Source: Oceanimonas sp052119705
Lineage (GTDB): Bacteria; Pseudomonadota; Gammaproteobacteria; Enterobacterales; Aeromonadaceae
Length of the DNA: 64,000 bases
NCBI RefSeq assembly: GCF_052119705.1
Contig: NZ_JBGQOP010000001.1
Location: forward strand, 186,001 to 250,000
Direction: 5' to 3'
In this document: one piece after another, positions 50,864-59,440 of the stretch
Numbering within the stretch: position 1 is the stretch's first letter
Layout of the letters: each line of letters begins with the position of its first letter
The notes under the pieces: generated by a model
The model's database searches: none
The model's input: the letters and a program-made list of their open reading frames with translations, nothing else
Told to the model about the DNA's origin: nothing
Position numbers and translations under genes: made by a program

Positions 50864-51622
50864 TTACAACACCAAGCCGCCGTCTATCTTCAGCACTTGC
50901 CCGGTAATGTAGCGGGCGCGATCACTGGCTAAAAACAGCACGCCATCGGCGATGTCTTGGGGCTCGCCTAAGGCACCCAAGGGAATGCGTGCCGCCATCT
51001 TTTGCAGCACGGCTTCCGGTACCGCTTGGGTCATTTCGGTATTAATAAAGCCGGGTGCAATGCAGTTAGCGCGAATTTGTGCGCCGCCGTGAACCAGCTC
51101 TTTAGCCCAGCCTTTGGTCATGGCGATAATGCCGCCTTTGCTGGCCGCGTAGTTGGTCTGGCCAATGTTACCGTCTGTGCCCACCACAGATGAAATGCTC
51201 ACTATGCTGGCTTTGGCTTGCGCCTTGATCAGAGGCAGCATGGCTTGGGTCATTAAAAACACCCCTTTTAAATTGACGTCTATCACCTGATCCCACTGGG
51301 CTTCGGTCATCTTGCCGAGCAGGGCGTCACGAGTAATGCCGGCGTTATTTACCAACACATCGAGCCGGCCTTGCTCGTCCATAATGCGCTGGCGCAAGGT
51401 GTCGAGTGCTGCTGAGTCACACACATTCAGTGTAATGGCGGTGATATTGGGGTGATCGCCAATCCAGCTTTCTGCCGGGGCCATATTGATGTCACAGGCA
51501 TAAATACGCTTTGCACCCGCGTTAGCCAGCGTTTCACTGATGGTACGGCCCAAACCTCTGGCGGCACCGGTGACCACACAAATTTTTTCCTGCATATCGT
51601 AATAAGTCGTCATCATCGTCAT
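50864..51622 (-). CDS. Short-chain dehydrogenase/reductase (FabG/PhaB-like)
   Basis: NAD(P)-dependent oxidoreductase of 252 residues. The cofactor motif is 'VVTGAARGLGR' (17-26), and 'VNNAGITRDALLGKM' and catalytic S145, Y158 and K162 (YAASK) are present. The sequence is nearest to 3-oxoacyl-ACP or acetoacetyl-CoA reductases. It is not in a fatty-acid cluster, so the substrate is unclear. Start codons at 51622, 51616 or 51613 are all possible. Confidence 0.87.
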   Translation of the reverse strand: MTMMTTYYDMQEKICVVTGAARGLGRTISETLANAGAKRIYACDINMAPAESWIGDHPNITAITLNVCDSAALDTLRQRIMDEQGRLDVLVNNAGITRDALLGKMTEAQWDQVIDVNLKGVFLMTQAMLPLIKAQAKASIVSISSVVGTDGNIGQTNYAASKGGIIAMTKGWAKELVHGGAQIRANCIAPGFINTEMTQAVPEAVLQKMAARIPLGALGEPQDIADGVLFLASDRARYITGQVLKIDGGLVL

Positions 51623-51933
51623 CCAATTAAAGTGAAAGGACGGCCTATGACGACCGTGCTAGATTAGATTGTACCTCTATTTTTGCATTGCATTGTTACT
51701 ATAATCTTAAATAATCGTAATTCAGAACAAGGAATCATGTATTTTTTATTCGATAAATAGCCAATTATTTTTGCTTTGCGTTATCGGCGGTGAATGCCGA
51801 TGTGCATGCTTATACCAATCTAAGTAAAGAAATGATCTGTATCTACAGAGACTAAAACTACCGTAGGCAGTCTCTGCAAGATTCAGTGCTTTGTCTTTTA
51901 CTTACTGCTTCCTAGAGGGCTAGAACCAAGAAC

Positions 51934-52147
51934 TTTTTTGCCACGCCTTTTTGTTTACGAGAAGCACGGAACGCACGGAAGCAGTTCACGTGCGACAAGG
52001 GCCTAAGAGCTATTTATTGTAAGAGCTCCCTTCGCTCAGGATGTGCTTTGGGCTTATCACTCACCCATTAGGCTTTATCCTGGCTTGGCCTTTTCAGATT
52101 TAATCACTATTTTTCCGTGTTCTTCTGTGGGTTCCGTGGCGAAAGGC
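51934..52147. repeat. CCGTGG composite inverted repeat
   Basis: The left arm has TTTTTTGCCACG and GCACGGAACGCACGGAAG; the right arm (52107-52147) has CTATTTTTCCGTGTTCTTCT and GTTCCGTGGCGAAAGG. The 712-base spacer from 51623 to 52334 holds no gene that I can support. Confidence 0.6.
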
Positions 52148-52264
52148 TTTGATCAGTTAATTTTACAGGTTGGTATTAGACGATAGGCAAGAAAAGAGGA
52201 TGAAGAACGAACACAGGTTGGAGTTTTCAGGCTAGAAACGCGTCGAAAATGAAAAGCAGGGACG

Positions 52265-52302
52265 TTAAAAACAACAAGGCCCGCACTGGGCGGGCCTTGT
52301 TA
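52265..52302 (-). terminator. Intrinsic terminator after puuD
   Basis: On the minus strand AACAAGGCCCGC pairs with GCGGGCCTTGTT around a 5-base loop, followed by GTTTTTAA. Confidence 0.85.
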
Positions 52303-52334
52303 ATCAGGTGCAACTTAATGGTGCGAATAAGTTA

Positions 52335-53642
52335 TTACTTACCGTTCCAAGCTGCAATCAGTGCACGTTCTTCAGCTGTCATGTGCGTAATGTTACCTAA
52401 CGGCATGTAGTTGTTAGCAACTACTTGCTTAAGGTGCGCCGCTTGCAGCAGAATTTCTTTTTGTGAATCCAACACTATACCCAGTGGCGGAGCAGAGAAG
52501 CCCAGTTTACCGTCTGGTGCTACTGCATGGCACTGCACACAACGGTTGTTCATCACTTCTTCTACTTGCGCTAAGGTCACTTCACCGCTTGCAGCAGCGG
52601 GTGCTTCTTCTTCTGTAGTCGCGTTAGCGGCCACGTCAGCAGTTGCTTCTTCAGTTGCAGCAGCAGGCGCTTCAACTTGTGCAGCAGGTGCGCTGGCTTG
52701 TGCAACCTGAGGTGCAGGTAATGAACCTACCCAGCCTGCAACAATAATCAGTATCACACCGGCAATAGGATAGCCTGGGCGGATTTCACCGCGATGCATC
52801 AATACGAAATACTGACGAATCAAGGCACCAGCGAAGATGAACAACACCATGATCACCCAGGACAAGTGGTGACTAAAGGTGAACGAGTAGTGGTTGCTCA
52901 ACATCAGCAGCACTACTGGCAGCGTGAAGTAAGTGTTGTGTACTGAACGCTGTTTGCCACGCAAACCGTCGATTGGGTTTGGCTTGTTACCGGCTTTCAT
53001 GGCGTTAACCATGCGGCGCTGGCCTGGGATGATCCAGAAGAACACGTTGGCAGACATGGCGGTCGCCATTACGGCACCGGTCAGCAAGAAGGCGGCACGG
53101 CCAGAGAAGATGTGCGTGCTTAAATAAGCAACCACAACCATCATCACGGCAACGGCAACACTCAAGATGCCATCACGAGTCATGTTAGGGCTAATGCGCT
53201 TACATAATTCGTTATAGACAACCCAACCCAACAGCAAGAATGCCAGTGCCGCTATGTTGGCTTGAGTGCCAGTCATGTTAGCGGCCCATTCCCACGGGCT
53301 GTTACGGTTAACTAAATAAAAGCTGGGCTTGGTCAGGTACAACAGGGTGAACAAACCAAAACCAGACAACCAAGTGGTGTAGGCCTTCCAGAATGACCAG
53401 TGCAGGTCTTCTGGCAGATCTTCTGGGCTGCTTGCATACTTTTGGTTGTGGTAGAAACCACCGCCGTGTACGGCCCACATTTCACCGAATACGCCTTTCT
53501 TCTTACAAGCTTCGCCTTTTGGCGGCTTAAGACCGTTATCAAGCATAACGAAGTAGATTGACTCACCCAGCCACGCAATGGCGGCGATGACGTGTAGCCA
53601 TCTGATCAATAAGTTACCAAAATCCAGCAGATACGCTTCCAT
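52335..53642 (-). CDS. puuD: Membrane urate hydroxylase PuuD with cytochrome c domain
   Basis: Oxidises urate to 5-hydroxyisourate and passes electrons to the respiratory chain. The 435-residue protein has an N-terminal urate oxidase membrane domain (DUF989) with about eight helices. It starts 'LIRWLHVIAAIAWLGESIYF' and includes 'VHNTYFTLPVVLLMLSNHY'. An Ala/Glu/Val-rich linker of about 45 residues leads to a C-terminal cytochrome c domain with the haem motif C368-V-Q-C-H372. The product would feed HiuH. Confidence 0.93.
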   Translation of the reverse strand: MEAYLLDFGNLLIRWLHVIAAIAWLGESIYFVMLDNGLKPPKGEACKKKGVFGEMWAVHGGGFYHNQKYASSPEDLPEDLHWSFWKAYTTWLSGFGLFTLLYLTKPSFYLVNRNSPWEWAANMTGTQANIAALAFLLLGWVVYNELCKRISPNMTRDGILSVAVAVMMVVVAYLSTHIFSGRAAFLLTGAVMATAMSANVFFWIIPGQRRMVNAMKAGNKPNPIDGLRGKQRSVHNTYFTLPVVLLMLSNHYSFTFSHHLSWVIMVLFIFAGALIRQYFVLMHRGEIRPGYPIAGVILIIVAGWVGSLPAPQVAQASAPAAQVEAPAAATEEATADVAANATTEEEAPAAASGEVTLAQVEEVMNNRCVQCHAVAPDGKLGFSAPPLGIVLDSQKEILLQAAHLKQVVANNYMPLGNITHMTAEERALIAAWNGK

Positions 53643-53751
53643 GGTCTTACCTTCTCTGTTTCAAATTTATTAGTTAGGACCCTAGCGCATCGAAACAGGT
53701 GCCCAGCTTAAAAGCTGAGGGCTGAGACCACATGCGCTGCCTTTGTGTGTG

Positions 53752-53791
53752 CAAATTGTGTACTTTTGAATTTCAAAATGTTGACAATTTG
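53752..53791. promoter_or_regulatory. Nested palindromes upstream of puuD
   Basis: CAAATTGT (53752-53759) and ACAATTTG (53784-53791) enclose the odd palindrome TTTTGAATTTCAAAA (53764-53778). It lies 110-150 bases upstream of puuD in an AT-rich spacer without a gene and is a candidate operator. Confidence 0.5.
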
Positions 53792-54091
53792 TGTGTAGAT
53801 TTTTTTCAATTACGTGATGAATGTCAATGTCATTTAATCATTAAATTTTACAAAAATAGTTGCAATTTTTAAATTGACACGAAATTGTTATATGAAATCT
53901 TTATTTATCAAAGACTTACGTTTTTGTCTTGTTAGTCAGTAACAAACACAACTAACGAGATAAAAAAACAATCAGCTAACATTCAGCGGCGACATCATAT
54001 CGGATCTTGTGAACAAATGAGCAGATATTTTTCAAAAAATGTATCTTAAATGCTAAATAGTTGCTGTGAGTTACTCTCATTTAAAAATACT

Positions 54092-54105
54092 ATGATATAT
54101 ATCAT
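54092..54105. promoter_or_regulatory. Perfect 14-bp AT palindrome
   Basis: ATGATATATATCAT lies 10 bases beyond the 3' end of the DTW gene, at the far side of the puuD upstream region. Role unknown. Confidence 0.35.
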
Positions 54106-54114
54106 GCACTTGCG

Positions 54115-54768
54115 TCAGTTCTTGGTCGTATCAGTCGACGTTGCTGGCGTGCTCTGAACTTGAAACTGGCGTACTCTGGCCGCTAATAAAGCATGCAAAG
54201 GCGCCGTTAAAAACTCAGGACAGAGCCGATTGAGAACATGGCTGACACTTTCTAACGTCGACAGTGCTTGGCCACCTGGTCCCTTACGAATGGCATAACC
54301 ACTCTTTGGAGCCTGACTAAAAGTCAGCTTAGGCAAGTCCATTAGCCAAGGATTAAGGTGTAACAACAGCCGTGTTTTACGCCAAGTACCATCTAGCACA
54401 ATAAGACCGCCGATCTGTTTTTTTGCTTGCAGATTTTTTTCTTGAACGCTTTTTGACTGCGTATTTTCTGAAAATATAGCCCTTAACTGTTTGCTGCAGA
54501 GTTTATCCAAATCTACAGCGTTCGCGTCTGGGTAAAGCAGCCACCAGTCTCCCGCTTTTAACGCAGTCGGCGGCGTGAGCTGTTCGCCCACCTCAATACC
54601 AATGTTGGGCAGACCCAGCCGTAGCAAGGGCACTGTGCTCTTGGCGTGTTTTGCTTCTAATGGATGCTGATAAATAATTATCGGCATTGGGCAGGGCTGA
54701 GGGTGCACATGAGCACACAAGCAGGTGGCGTGTGGCAGCTGACAAGCACAACAATAAACGCGAGACAT
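54115..54768 (-). CDS. DTW-domain tRNA-uridine aminocarboxypropyltransferase
   Basis: Transfers the 3-amino-3-carboxypropyl group of SAM to a tRNA uridine (acp3U), as shown for E. coli TapT (YfiP). The 217 residues start with a cysteine-rich patch 'YCCACQLPHATCLCAHV' typical of the family. The core contains 'IIIYQHPLEAKHAKST', the DxTW motif as LDGTW, and 'SGYAIRKGPGGQALSTLE'. It lies alone on the minus strand. Whether it is the TapT orthologue or a paralogue cannot be decided. Confidence 0.85.
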   Translation of the reverse strand: MSRVYCCACQLPHATCLCAHVHPQPCPMPIIIYQHPLEAKHAKSTVPLLRLGLPNIGIEVGEQLTPPTALKAGDWWLLYPDANAVDLDKLCSKQLRAIFSENTQSKSVQEKNLQAKKQIGGLIVLDGTWRKTRLLLHLNPWLMDLPKLTFSQAPKSGYAIRKGPGGQALSTLESVSHVLNRLCPEFLTAPLHALLAARVRQFQVQSTPATSTDTTKN

Positions 54769-54903
54769 TTTGTTAATTCAACCTTTAACTTAATCAATAA
54801 AGCCTTCCTTATGATAACCACAAGGCCGGCGTGATGGCAGTAAAGGCGGTGGCGTGGCATTTTTATACCAAACAGATTAAATAGGAGATCTATTTTCTTG
54901 CTC

Positions 54904-55150
54904 TATAAAGGTCGGACAAAGAGTCTCCACCGACACGCTGCAAGCACATCCATTTGACGCTCAGCACATGACATCCTTGTCATGTGCTGGTCGGTGGTGG
55001 AGGTCCCTTTATCCTCCTTGATGCTACGGAGTTAGCTGGTCGTGTTGCCTACAGGCAACTCCGTGCTTGGGAAGAGGCAGTATAGAGCGGCTCCCACGAC
55101 CGTGAAATGACATGGACGGCATTTTCCGAGTCCTCAGGGATGAGTTCATG
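54904..55150. repeat. MITE-like repeat region upstream of prfC
   Basis: Perfect inverted repeat CAGCACATGACA-TCCT-TGTCATGTGCTG (54962-54989) lies inside outer arms CTCCACCGAC and GTCGGTGGTGGAG. Further right is GACCGTGAAATGACATGGAC (55101-55120), continuing GGCATTTTCCGAG. Both halves recur around 61746-61872 and the second around 63219-63265. The 651-base spacer 54769-55419 has no supported gene. Confidence 0.65.
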
Positions 55151-55419
55151 GCGTGTCGTGGGAGGTGACTGTGGTGCCTTCGGTATTCAGGCTCAAAGGT
55201 GATCTGCTTTTTACTGTAATTGGTATTAGCTGCGTGGGTTTAGTGCTTGGCGTAACGCTGTTTCAACGCTCTTTCAACGCTCTTTCCAAGGCTCTCCTTA
55301 ACTCTTGATTGAGGAATTGCCCCAGATCGGAGACAATAGCCGCCGTTTTATTCGTCGCTCCTTGAGTTGGCGCCTGTAAGGGCGTTTGACTCCTTCATCA
55401 AAGTAGAAGAAATCCGACC

Positions 55420-57009
55420 ATGTCAGCACCGTCATTCTTGCAGGAAGTCGCCAAGCGCCGCACCTTTGCCATCATCTCTCACCCGGATGCGGGTAAGACC
55501 ACCATCACCGAAAAGGTGCTGTTGCACGGGCACGCGATTAAAATCGCCGGTACCGTTAAAGGCCGTGGCTCCAACCAGCATGCTAAGTCTGACTGGATGG
55601 AAATGGAAAAAGAGCGGGGCATTTCGGTTACCACCTCAGTGATGCAGTTTCCCTACAATGACTGTTTGATCAACCTGCTCGATACCCCAGGTCACGAAGA
55701 CTTCTCGGAAGATACTTACCGCACGCTCACCGCAGTGGACTCCTGCCTGATGGTGATTGATGGCGGTAAAGGCGTGGAAGACAGAACGCGTAAACTGATG
55801 GAAGTCACGCGTTTACGTACCACGCCCATTATCACTTTTGTCAACAAGCTGGACCGCGATATCCGCGACCCCATGGAGTTGCTTGATGAAGTGGAAAATG
55901 AGCTCAATATCATGTGTGCACCCATTACTTGGCCCATTGGCAGCGGCAAGTGGTTTAAGGGCGTGTATCACCTGAAAAACGATGAAATTACCCTTTATCA
56001 GCCGGGTATGGGGCATGCGATCCAAGAGGTGCGCGTGATCAAAGGCTTGGATAATCCGGCATTAGCGGAAATTTTAGATGCGAAAGAGCTTGCCGACTTG
56101 CGCGAAGAGCTGGAATTGGTGATAGGTGCCTCTAACGAGTTTGATCACGAATTGTTCTTATCCGGTGAACTGACACCTGTCTATTTTGGTACCGCACTGG
56201 GTAACTTTGGTGTGGATCACGTGCTGGATGGCTTTAGCAAGTGGGCACCGGCACCGCAGCCGCGCACTACCCATGAGCGTGAAGTTGAGGCTGGCGAAGA
56301 TAAGTTTTCAGGCTTTGTGTTTAAAATTCAAGCCAACATGGATCCGCGTCATCGCGACCGTATCGCCTTTATGCGTATTGTGTCTGGTACCTATAACCAA
56401 GGCATGAAGATGAAGCATGTACGCATCAATAAAACCATCAGCATTTCCGATGCGGTGACCTTTATGGCAGGCGATCGTGAGCGCGCTGAAGAGGCGGTAG
56501 CTGGCGATATTATCGGCCTGCATAACCACGGCACTATTCAAATTGGTGATACCTTTACCCAAGGTGAGGATCTTAAATTCTCCGGTATTCCTAACTTTGC
56601 GCCAGAGTTATTCCGCCGTATTCGTCTGCGTGATCCGCTTAAGCAAAAGCAGCTGCTGAAAGGCTTAGTGCAGTTATCGGAAGAGGGCGCGGTGCAGTTA
56701 TTCCGGCCATTAGATAACAACGACTTGATCGTGGGTGCGGTCGGTGTGCTGCAGTTTGATGTGGTGGTGTCGCGCTTAAAGTCGGAATATAACGTGGATG
56801 CGCTTTATGAGTCTGTTAACGTTTCTACCGCGCGTTGGGTATATTGTAACGATGCCAAGAAGCTGGATGAGTTTCAAAACAAGGTATCACAAAACCTCGC
56901 CCTAGATGGCGGCGATAACCTGACTTACATAGCGCCAACGCATGTGAACTTAAACTTGGCGCAAGAGCGCTACCCCAAGATCGAGTTCAGCAAGACTCGC
57001 GAGCACTAA
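55420..57009 (+). CDS. prfC: Peptide chain release factor 3
   Basis: Translational GTPase that recycles RF1 and RF2 after termination. The 529 residues equal the E. coli length. G1 is 'SHPDAGKTTITEK' (20-32), with switch region 'DWMEMEKERGISVTTSVMQF', G3 DTPGHEDFSEDT and G4 NKLDRD. The C-terminal 'FSKTREH' is typical. A terminator follows. Confidence 0.98.
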   Translation: MSAPSFLQEVAKRRTFAIISHPDAGKTTITEKVLLHGHAIKIAGTVKGRGSNQHAKSDWMEMEKERGISVTTSVMQFPYNDCLINLLDTPGHEDFSEDTYRTLTAVDSCLMVIDGGKGVEDRTRKLMEVTRLRTTPIITFVNKLDRDIRDPMELLDEVENELNIMCAPITWPIGSGKWFKGVYHLKNDEITLYQPGMGHAIQEVRVIKGLDNPALAEILDAKELADLREELELVIGASNEFDHELFLSGELTPVYFGTALGNFGVDHVLDGFSKWAPAPQPRTTHEREVEAGEDKFSGFVFKIQANMDPRHRDRIAFMRIVSGTYNQGMKMKHVRINKTISISDAVTFMAGDRERAEEAVAGDIIGLHNHGTIQIGDTFTQGEDLKFSGIPNFAPELFRRIRLRDPLKQKQLLKGLVQLSEEGAVQLFRPLDNNDLIVGAVGVLQFDVVVSRLKSEYNVDALYESVNVSTARWVYCNDAKKLDEFQNKVSQNLALDGGDNLTYIAPTHVNLNLAQERYPKIEFSKTREH

Positions 57010-57030
57010 ATACTGATATTGAGTGATTGA

Positions 57031-57065
57031 ACAACAACGCCGGCCTAGCCGGCGTTGTTGTTTTT
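57031..57065 (+). terminator. Intrinsic terminator after prfC
   Basis: Stem ACAACAACGCCGGC/GCCGGCGTTGTTGT with loop CTA, then TTTTT. Confidence 0.94.
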
Positions 57066-57600
57066 GGTGAGAGATGTGAAGGGTAAAGAGTGATGGGAAC
57101 AAACCAACACTAAAGCTAAGATTTGTTTGCCACGGAAGAACACGGAAAAATTAAGCTGAGATAAGATTTAAAAGTATTACCTGATTACGTATGAACCTCA
57201 GCCATTATGCTGCCTTATTTAGGTTTTTGTCGCTGCCACTTGTTTATAAACAGAAGGTTTCGGCAGGCCAGCTTTGCTGGCAATTTTTAAATAAAAACAT
57301 AAAATCGTGGCGAAGTCCTCTTCGCCGAAGAGACGGCCACCTAGGTTGTAACCCATTGAATCTATTGATGCTGAAGTCACTGAAACGGTCTGCGTGGTTT
57401 TTGTAGTCGTCACTTTTTTAAATAGAGCGCTTCGGCGGTCCTGCGAAGCGGTGGTTTTAAATTATGGCTTACAGCTTTTATCTCTATTTTTCCGTGTGCT
57501 TCCGTGGATTCAGTGGCAGAGAGTCTCTAATCTTTTAAGGTCTAGCTCGACGCTGGGTGTAGGGGACCATGTGGAATGCAACCCCCTTCACCCTTCACCC
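57066..57600. repeat. Nested repeat block between prfC and tatD-like gene
   Basis: Order: heptads (57066-57097); CCGTGG arm TTTGCCACGGAAGAACACGG (57128); copy 2 of the long repeat (57180-57420); a TTGTAG element (57400-57456); the inverse CCGTGG arm TTTTTCCGTGTGCTTCCGTG (57488); inverse heptads CCCTTCACCCTTCACCC (57585-57600). The elements are nested symmetrically. No gene. Confidence 0.7.
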
Positions 57601-57615
57601 ATATCAGGAGGCCAG

Positions 57616-58407
57616 ATGCAGCTCACCGACAGTCATTGTCATTTTGACTTTGCCGCTTTTAGCTCTGATTTGGGTATTGAGCGAGCTCAGCATTGGCGTC
57701 GCGCGCAGGCGGTAGGCGTACATAGACTGGTAATTCCGGGCGTAGATCCTGTGCAATGGCCGCAGTTGTCTAGGCTGTGTGGCGAGCATCAGGGGCTCTA
57801 TTATGCTTTAGGTTTGCATCCTTGGTGGTTAGAAGAGGCAGCAACGGACTGGCCACAGCAGTTAGCATTAGCGCTAGCACACGCAGTTGCGGATCCACTG
57901 TGTGTGGCGGTGGGTGAAATAGGCTTAGATAAACACTTATCTGTGTCGCAGACACAGCAAGAAGAGGCCTTGATAGTCCAACTTAAATTGGCACAGCAAT
58001 TTAAATTACCGGTGATCTTGCACAGTCAAGGCACCCACGACCGCTTGCTGAAATGGCTGCGTTTATATCCCGTAACAGGCGGCGTGGTGCACGGTTTTTC
58101 GGGATCGTTGCAACAAGCAGAGGCCTTTTGGCAACTCGGCATTCATCTCGGGGTCGGCGGTACTATTACCTATGCCCGCGCCAATAAAACCCGCAGCGCC
58201 ATTGCCGCTATGCCGGTGGAAGCCTTAGTGCTGGAAACCGATGCCCCCGATATGCCGCTGTGTGGTTTTCAGGGCCAGCCTAATCACCCACAGCTGCTAC
58301 CACTGGTGCTCAGTGCCTTAGCCGAGCTGCGCCAAGTGGATAAAGCCGAGTTAGCGATACAGTTAGAGCAAAACGTGGCACGCCTGTTTGGCTGGTCTGG
58401 CGGCTAA
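57616..58407 (+). CDS. yjjV: TatD-family metal-dependent hydrolase (YjjV-like)
   Basis: Probable metal-dependent DNase/hydrolase of 263 residues. Metal ligands H7 and H9 are in 'DSHCHFDF'. Others are in 'VGEIGLDKH' (Glu), 'PVILHSQGTHD' and 'GGVVHGFSG', with Asp in 'LVLETDAPDMPL'. Start chosen at the ATG preceded by AGGAGG; an upstream extension runs through repeats. In E. coli yjjV also lies between prfC and the deo operon, which supports the name. Confidence 0.88.
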   Translation: MQLTDSHCHFDFAAFSSDLGIERAQHWRRAQAVGVHRLVIPGVDPVQWPQLSRLCGEHQGLYYALGLHPWWLEEAATDWPQQLALALAHAVADPLCVAVGEIGLDKHLSVSQTQQEEALIVQLKLAQQFKLPVILHSQGTHDRLLKWLRLYPVTGGVVHGFSGSLQQAEAFWQLGIHLGVGGTITYARANKTRSAIAAMPVEALVLETDAPDMPLCGFQGQPNHPQLLPLVLSALAELRQVDKAELAIQLEQNVARLFGWSGG

Positions 58408-58464
58408 TAGCGCGGCTTTCTAGATGCCCATTCTGGTATGCTGATAAAAAAGCAGGAGCACAGC

Positions 58465-59280
58465 ATGAGTCAGCCCCATCCATCCTTAGTAACAGTGGCA
58501 CAGCAAGCGTCTTTATCAGCCGCAAGGCAAGCTTTGAGTTTGATGGACTTAACCAGCCTTAATGATGACGACTGCGAGCAGCGCATTCGTGCGCTGTGCC
58601 AACAGGCGGTCACCCCTTTTGGCTGCGTGGCGGCGGTCTGTGTTTATCCGCGCTTTATTAATGTAGCCAAACAAACCTTGCAAGCACTGAATGTGAGCGA
58701 GCAAGTCATGATCGCCACTGTGGTTAACTTTCCCTTGGGGTTAGATAGCATGGCTCAAGTAGAGCAAGATATTAACGCCGCCATTGCAGCGGGCGCTCAC
58801 GAAATAGACTTAGTTCTGCCTTATCGACAATTGATGGCCGGCGACAGCGAATTTGCGCAGTCTATGGTGCAAGCTGCGAAAGCGGTGTGCGTTAAGGCGA
58901 GCCAAGATCCAGAGGTGAATAAGTCCATCTTACTTAAAGTTATTATCGAAAGCGGTGCGCTAGCCACAGCGGAACTTATCACTCAAGCCTGTGAGCTGGC
59001 TATTAAAGGTGGGGCGGATTTTATTAAAACCTCCACCGGCAAGGTGGCGGTCAATGCTACATTAACCGCCGCCGAGCTGATGCTAACCGCTATTCGCGAC
59101 AGCGGCAAACATGTGGGTTTTAAAGCGGCCGGCGGCGTGCGTACCACGGCAGAGGCCCAGCAGTATTTACAGCTGGCGGCGGGTATTATGGGTAAAGATT
59201 GGCTAACGCCGGCCCACTTTAGATTTGGCGCTTCTGGTTTATTAACTCAGCTGTTAGAAACTTTGAGGGGTAAAGCGTAA
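58465..59280 (+). CDS. deoC: Deoxyribose-phosphate aldolase
   Basis: Splits 2-deoxyribose 5-phosphate into glyceraldehyde 3-phosphate and acetaldehyde. The 271-residue product starts after AGGAG. The Schiff-base lysine is K188 in 'GADFIKTSTGKV', with 'LKVIIESGAL' and 'GFKAAGGVRT' nearby. It is the longer enterobacterial-type DeoC. The stop codon lies inside a 7-bp repeat array. deoA, normally next, is missing. Confidence 0.96.
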   Translation: MSQPHPSLVTVAQQASLSAARQALSLMDLTSLNDDDCEQRIRALCQQAVTPFGCVAAVCVYPRFINVAKQTLQALNVSEQVMIATVVNFPLGLDSMAQVEQDINAAIAAGAHEIDLVLPYRQLMAGDSEFAQSMVQAAKAVCVKASQDPEVNKSILLKVIIESGALATAELITQACELAIKGGADFIKTSTGKVAVNATLTAAELMLTAIRDSGKHVGFKAAGGVRTTAEAQQYLQLAAGIMGKDWLTPAHFRFGASGLLTQLLETLRGKA

Positions 59281-59419
59281 GGAGTGAGAGGAACAACGCT
59301 TTACGTTATAAGTTGTACGCTGTTCGTTAAAGAACAGCACTCAGCCTTATAGACCGAAGCCGACGGCGTGAGGTTGTAAGTTCGGTGTTTACGCCTCACA
59401 CCTCACCATTTACGTCTCA
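59267..59419. repeat. Heptad inverted pair between deoC and deoB
   Basis: GGGTAAA GCGTAAG GAGTGAG runs through the deoC stop. The inverse CGCCTCA CACCTCA CCATTTA CGTCTCA (59391-59419) precedes deoB. Confidence 0.65.
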
Positions 59420-59440
59420 TAAGCATATAAAGGACATATC

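Noticed and set aside
53643..54114. Small frames in the AT-rich puuD upstream region
   Set aside because: No ribosome binding sites or recognisable products; AT-rich regulatory spacer is the simpler reading.
57394..57615. 74-residue N-terminal extension of the TatD-family protein
   Set aside because: It runs through TTGTAG and CCGTGG repeats; the ATG at 57616 has AGGAGG and yields the family's start with HxH at residues 7-9.
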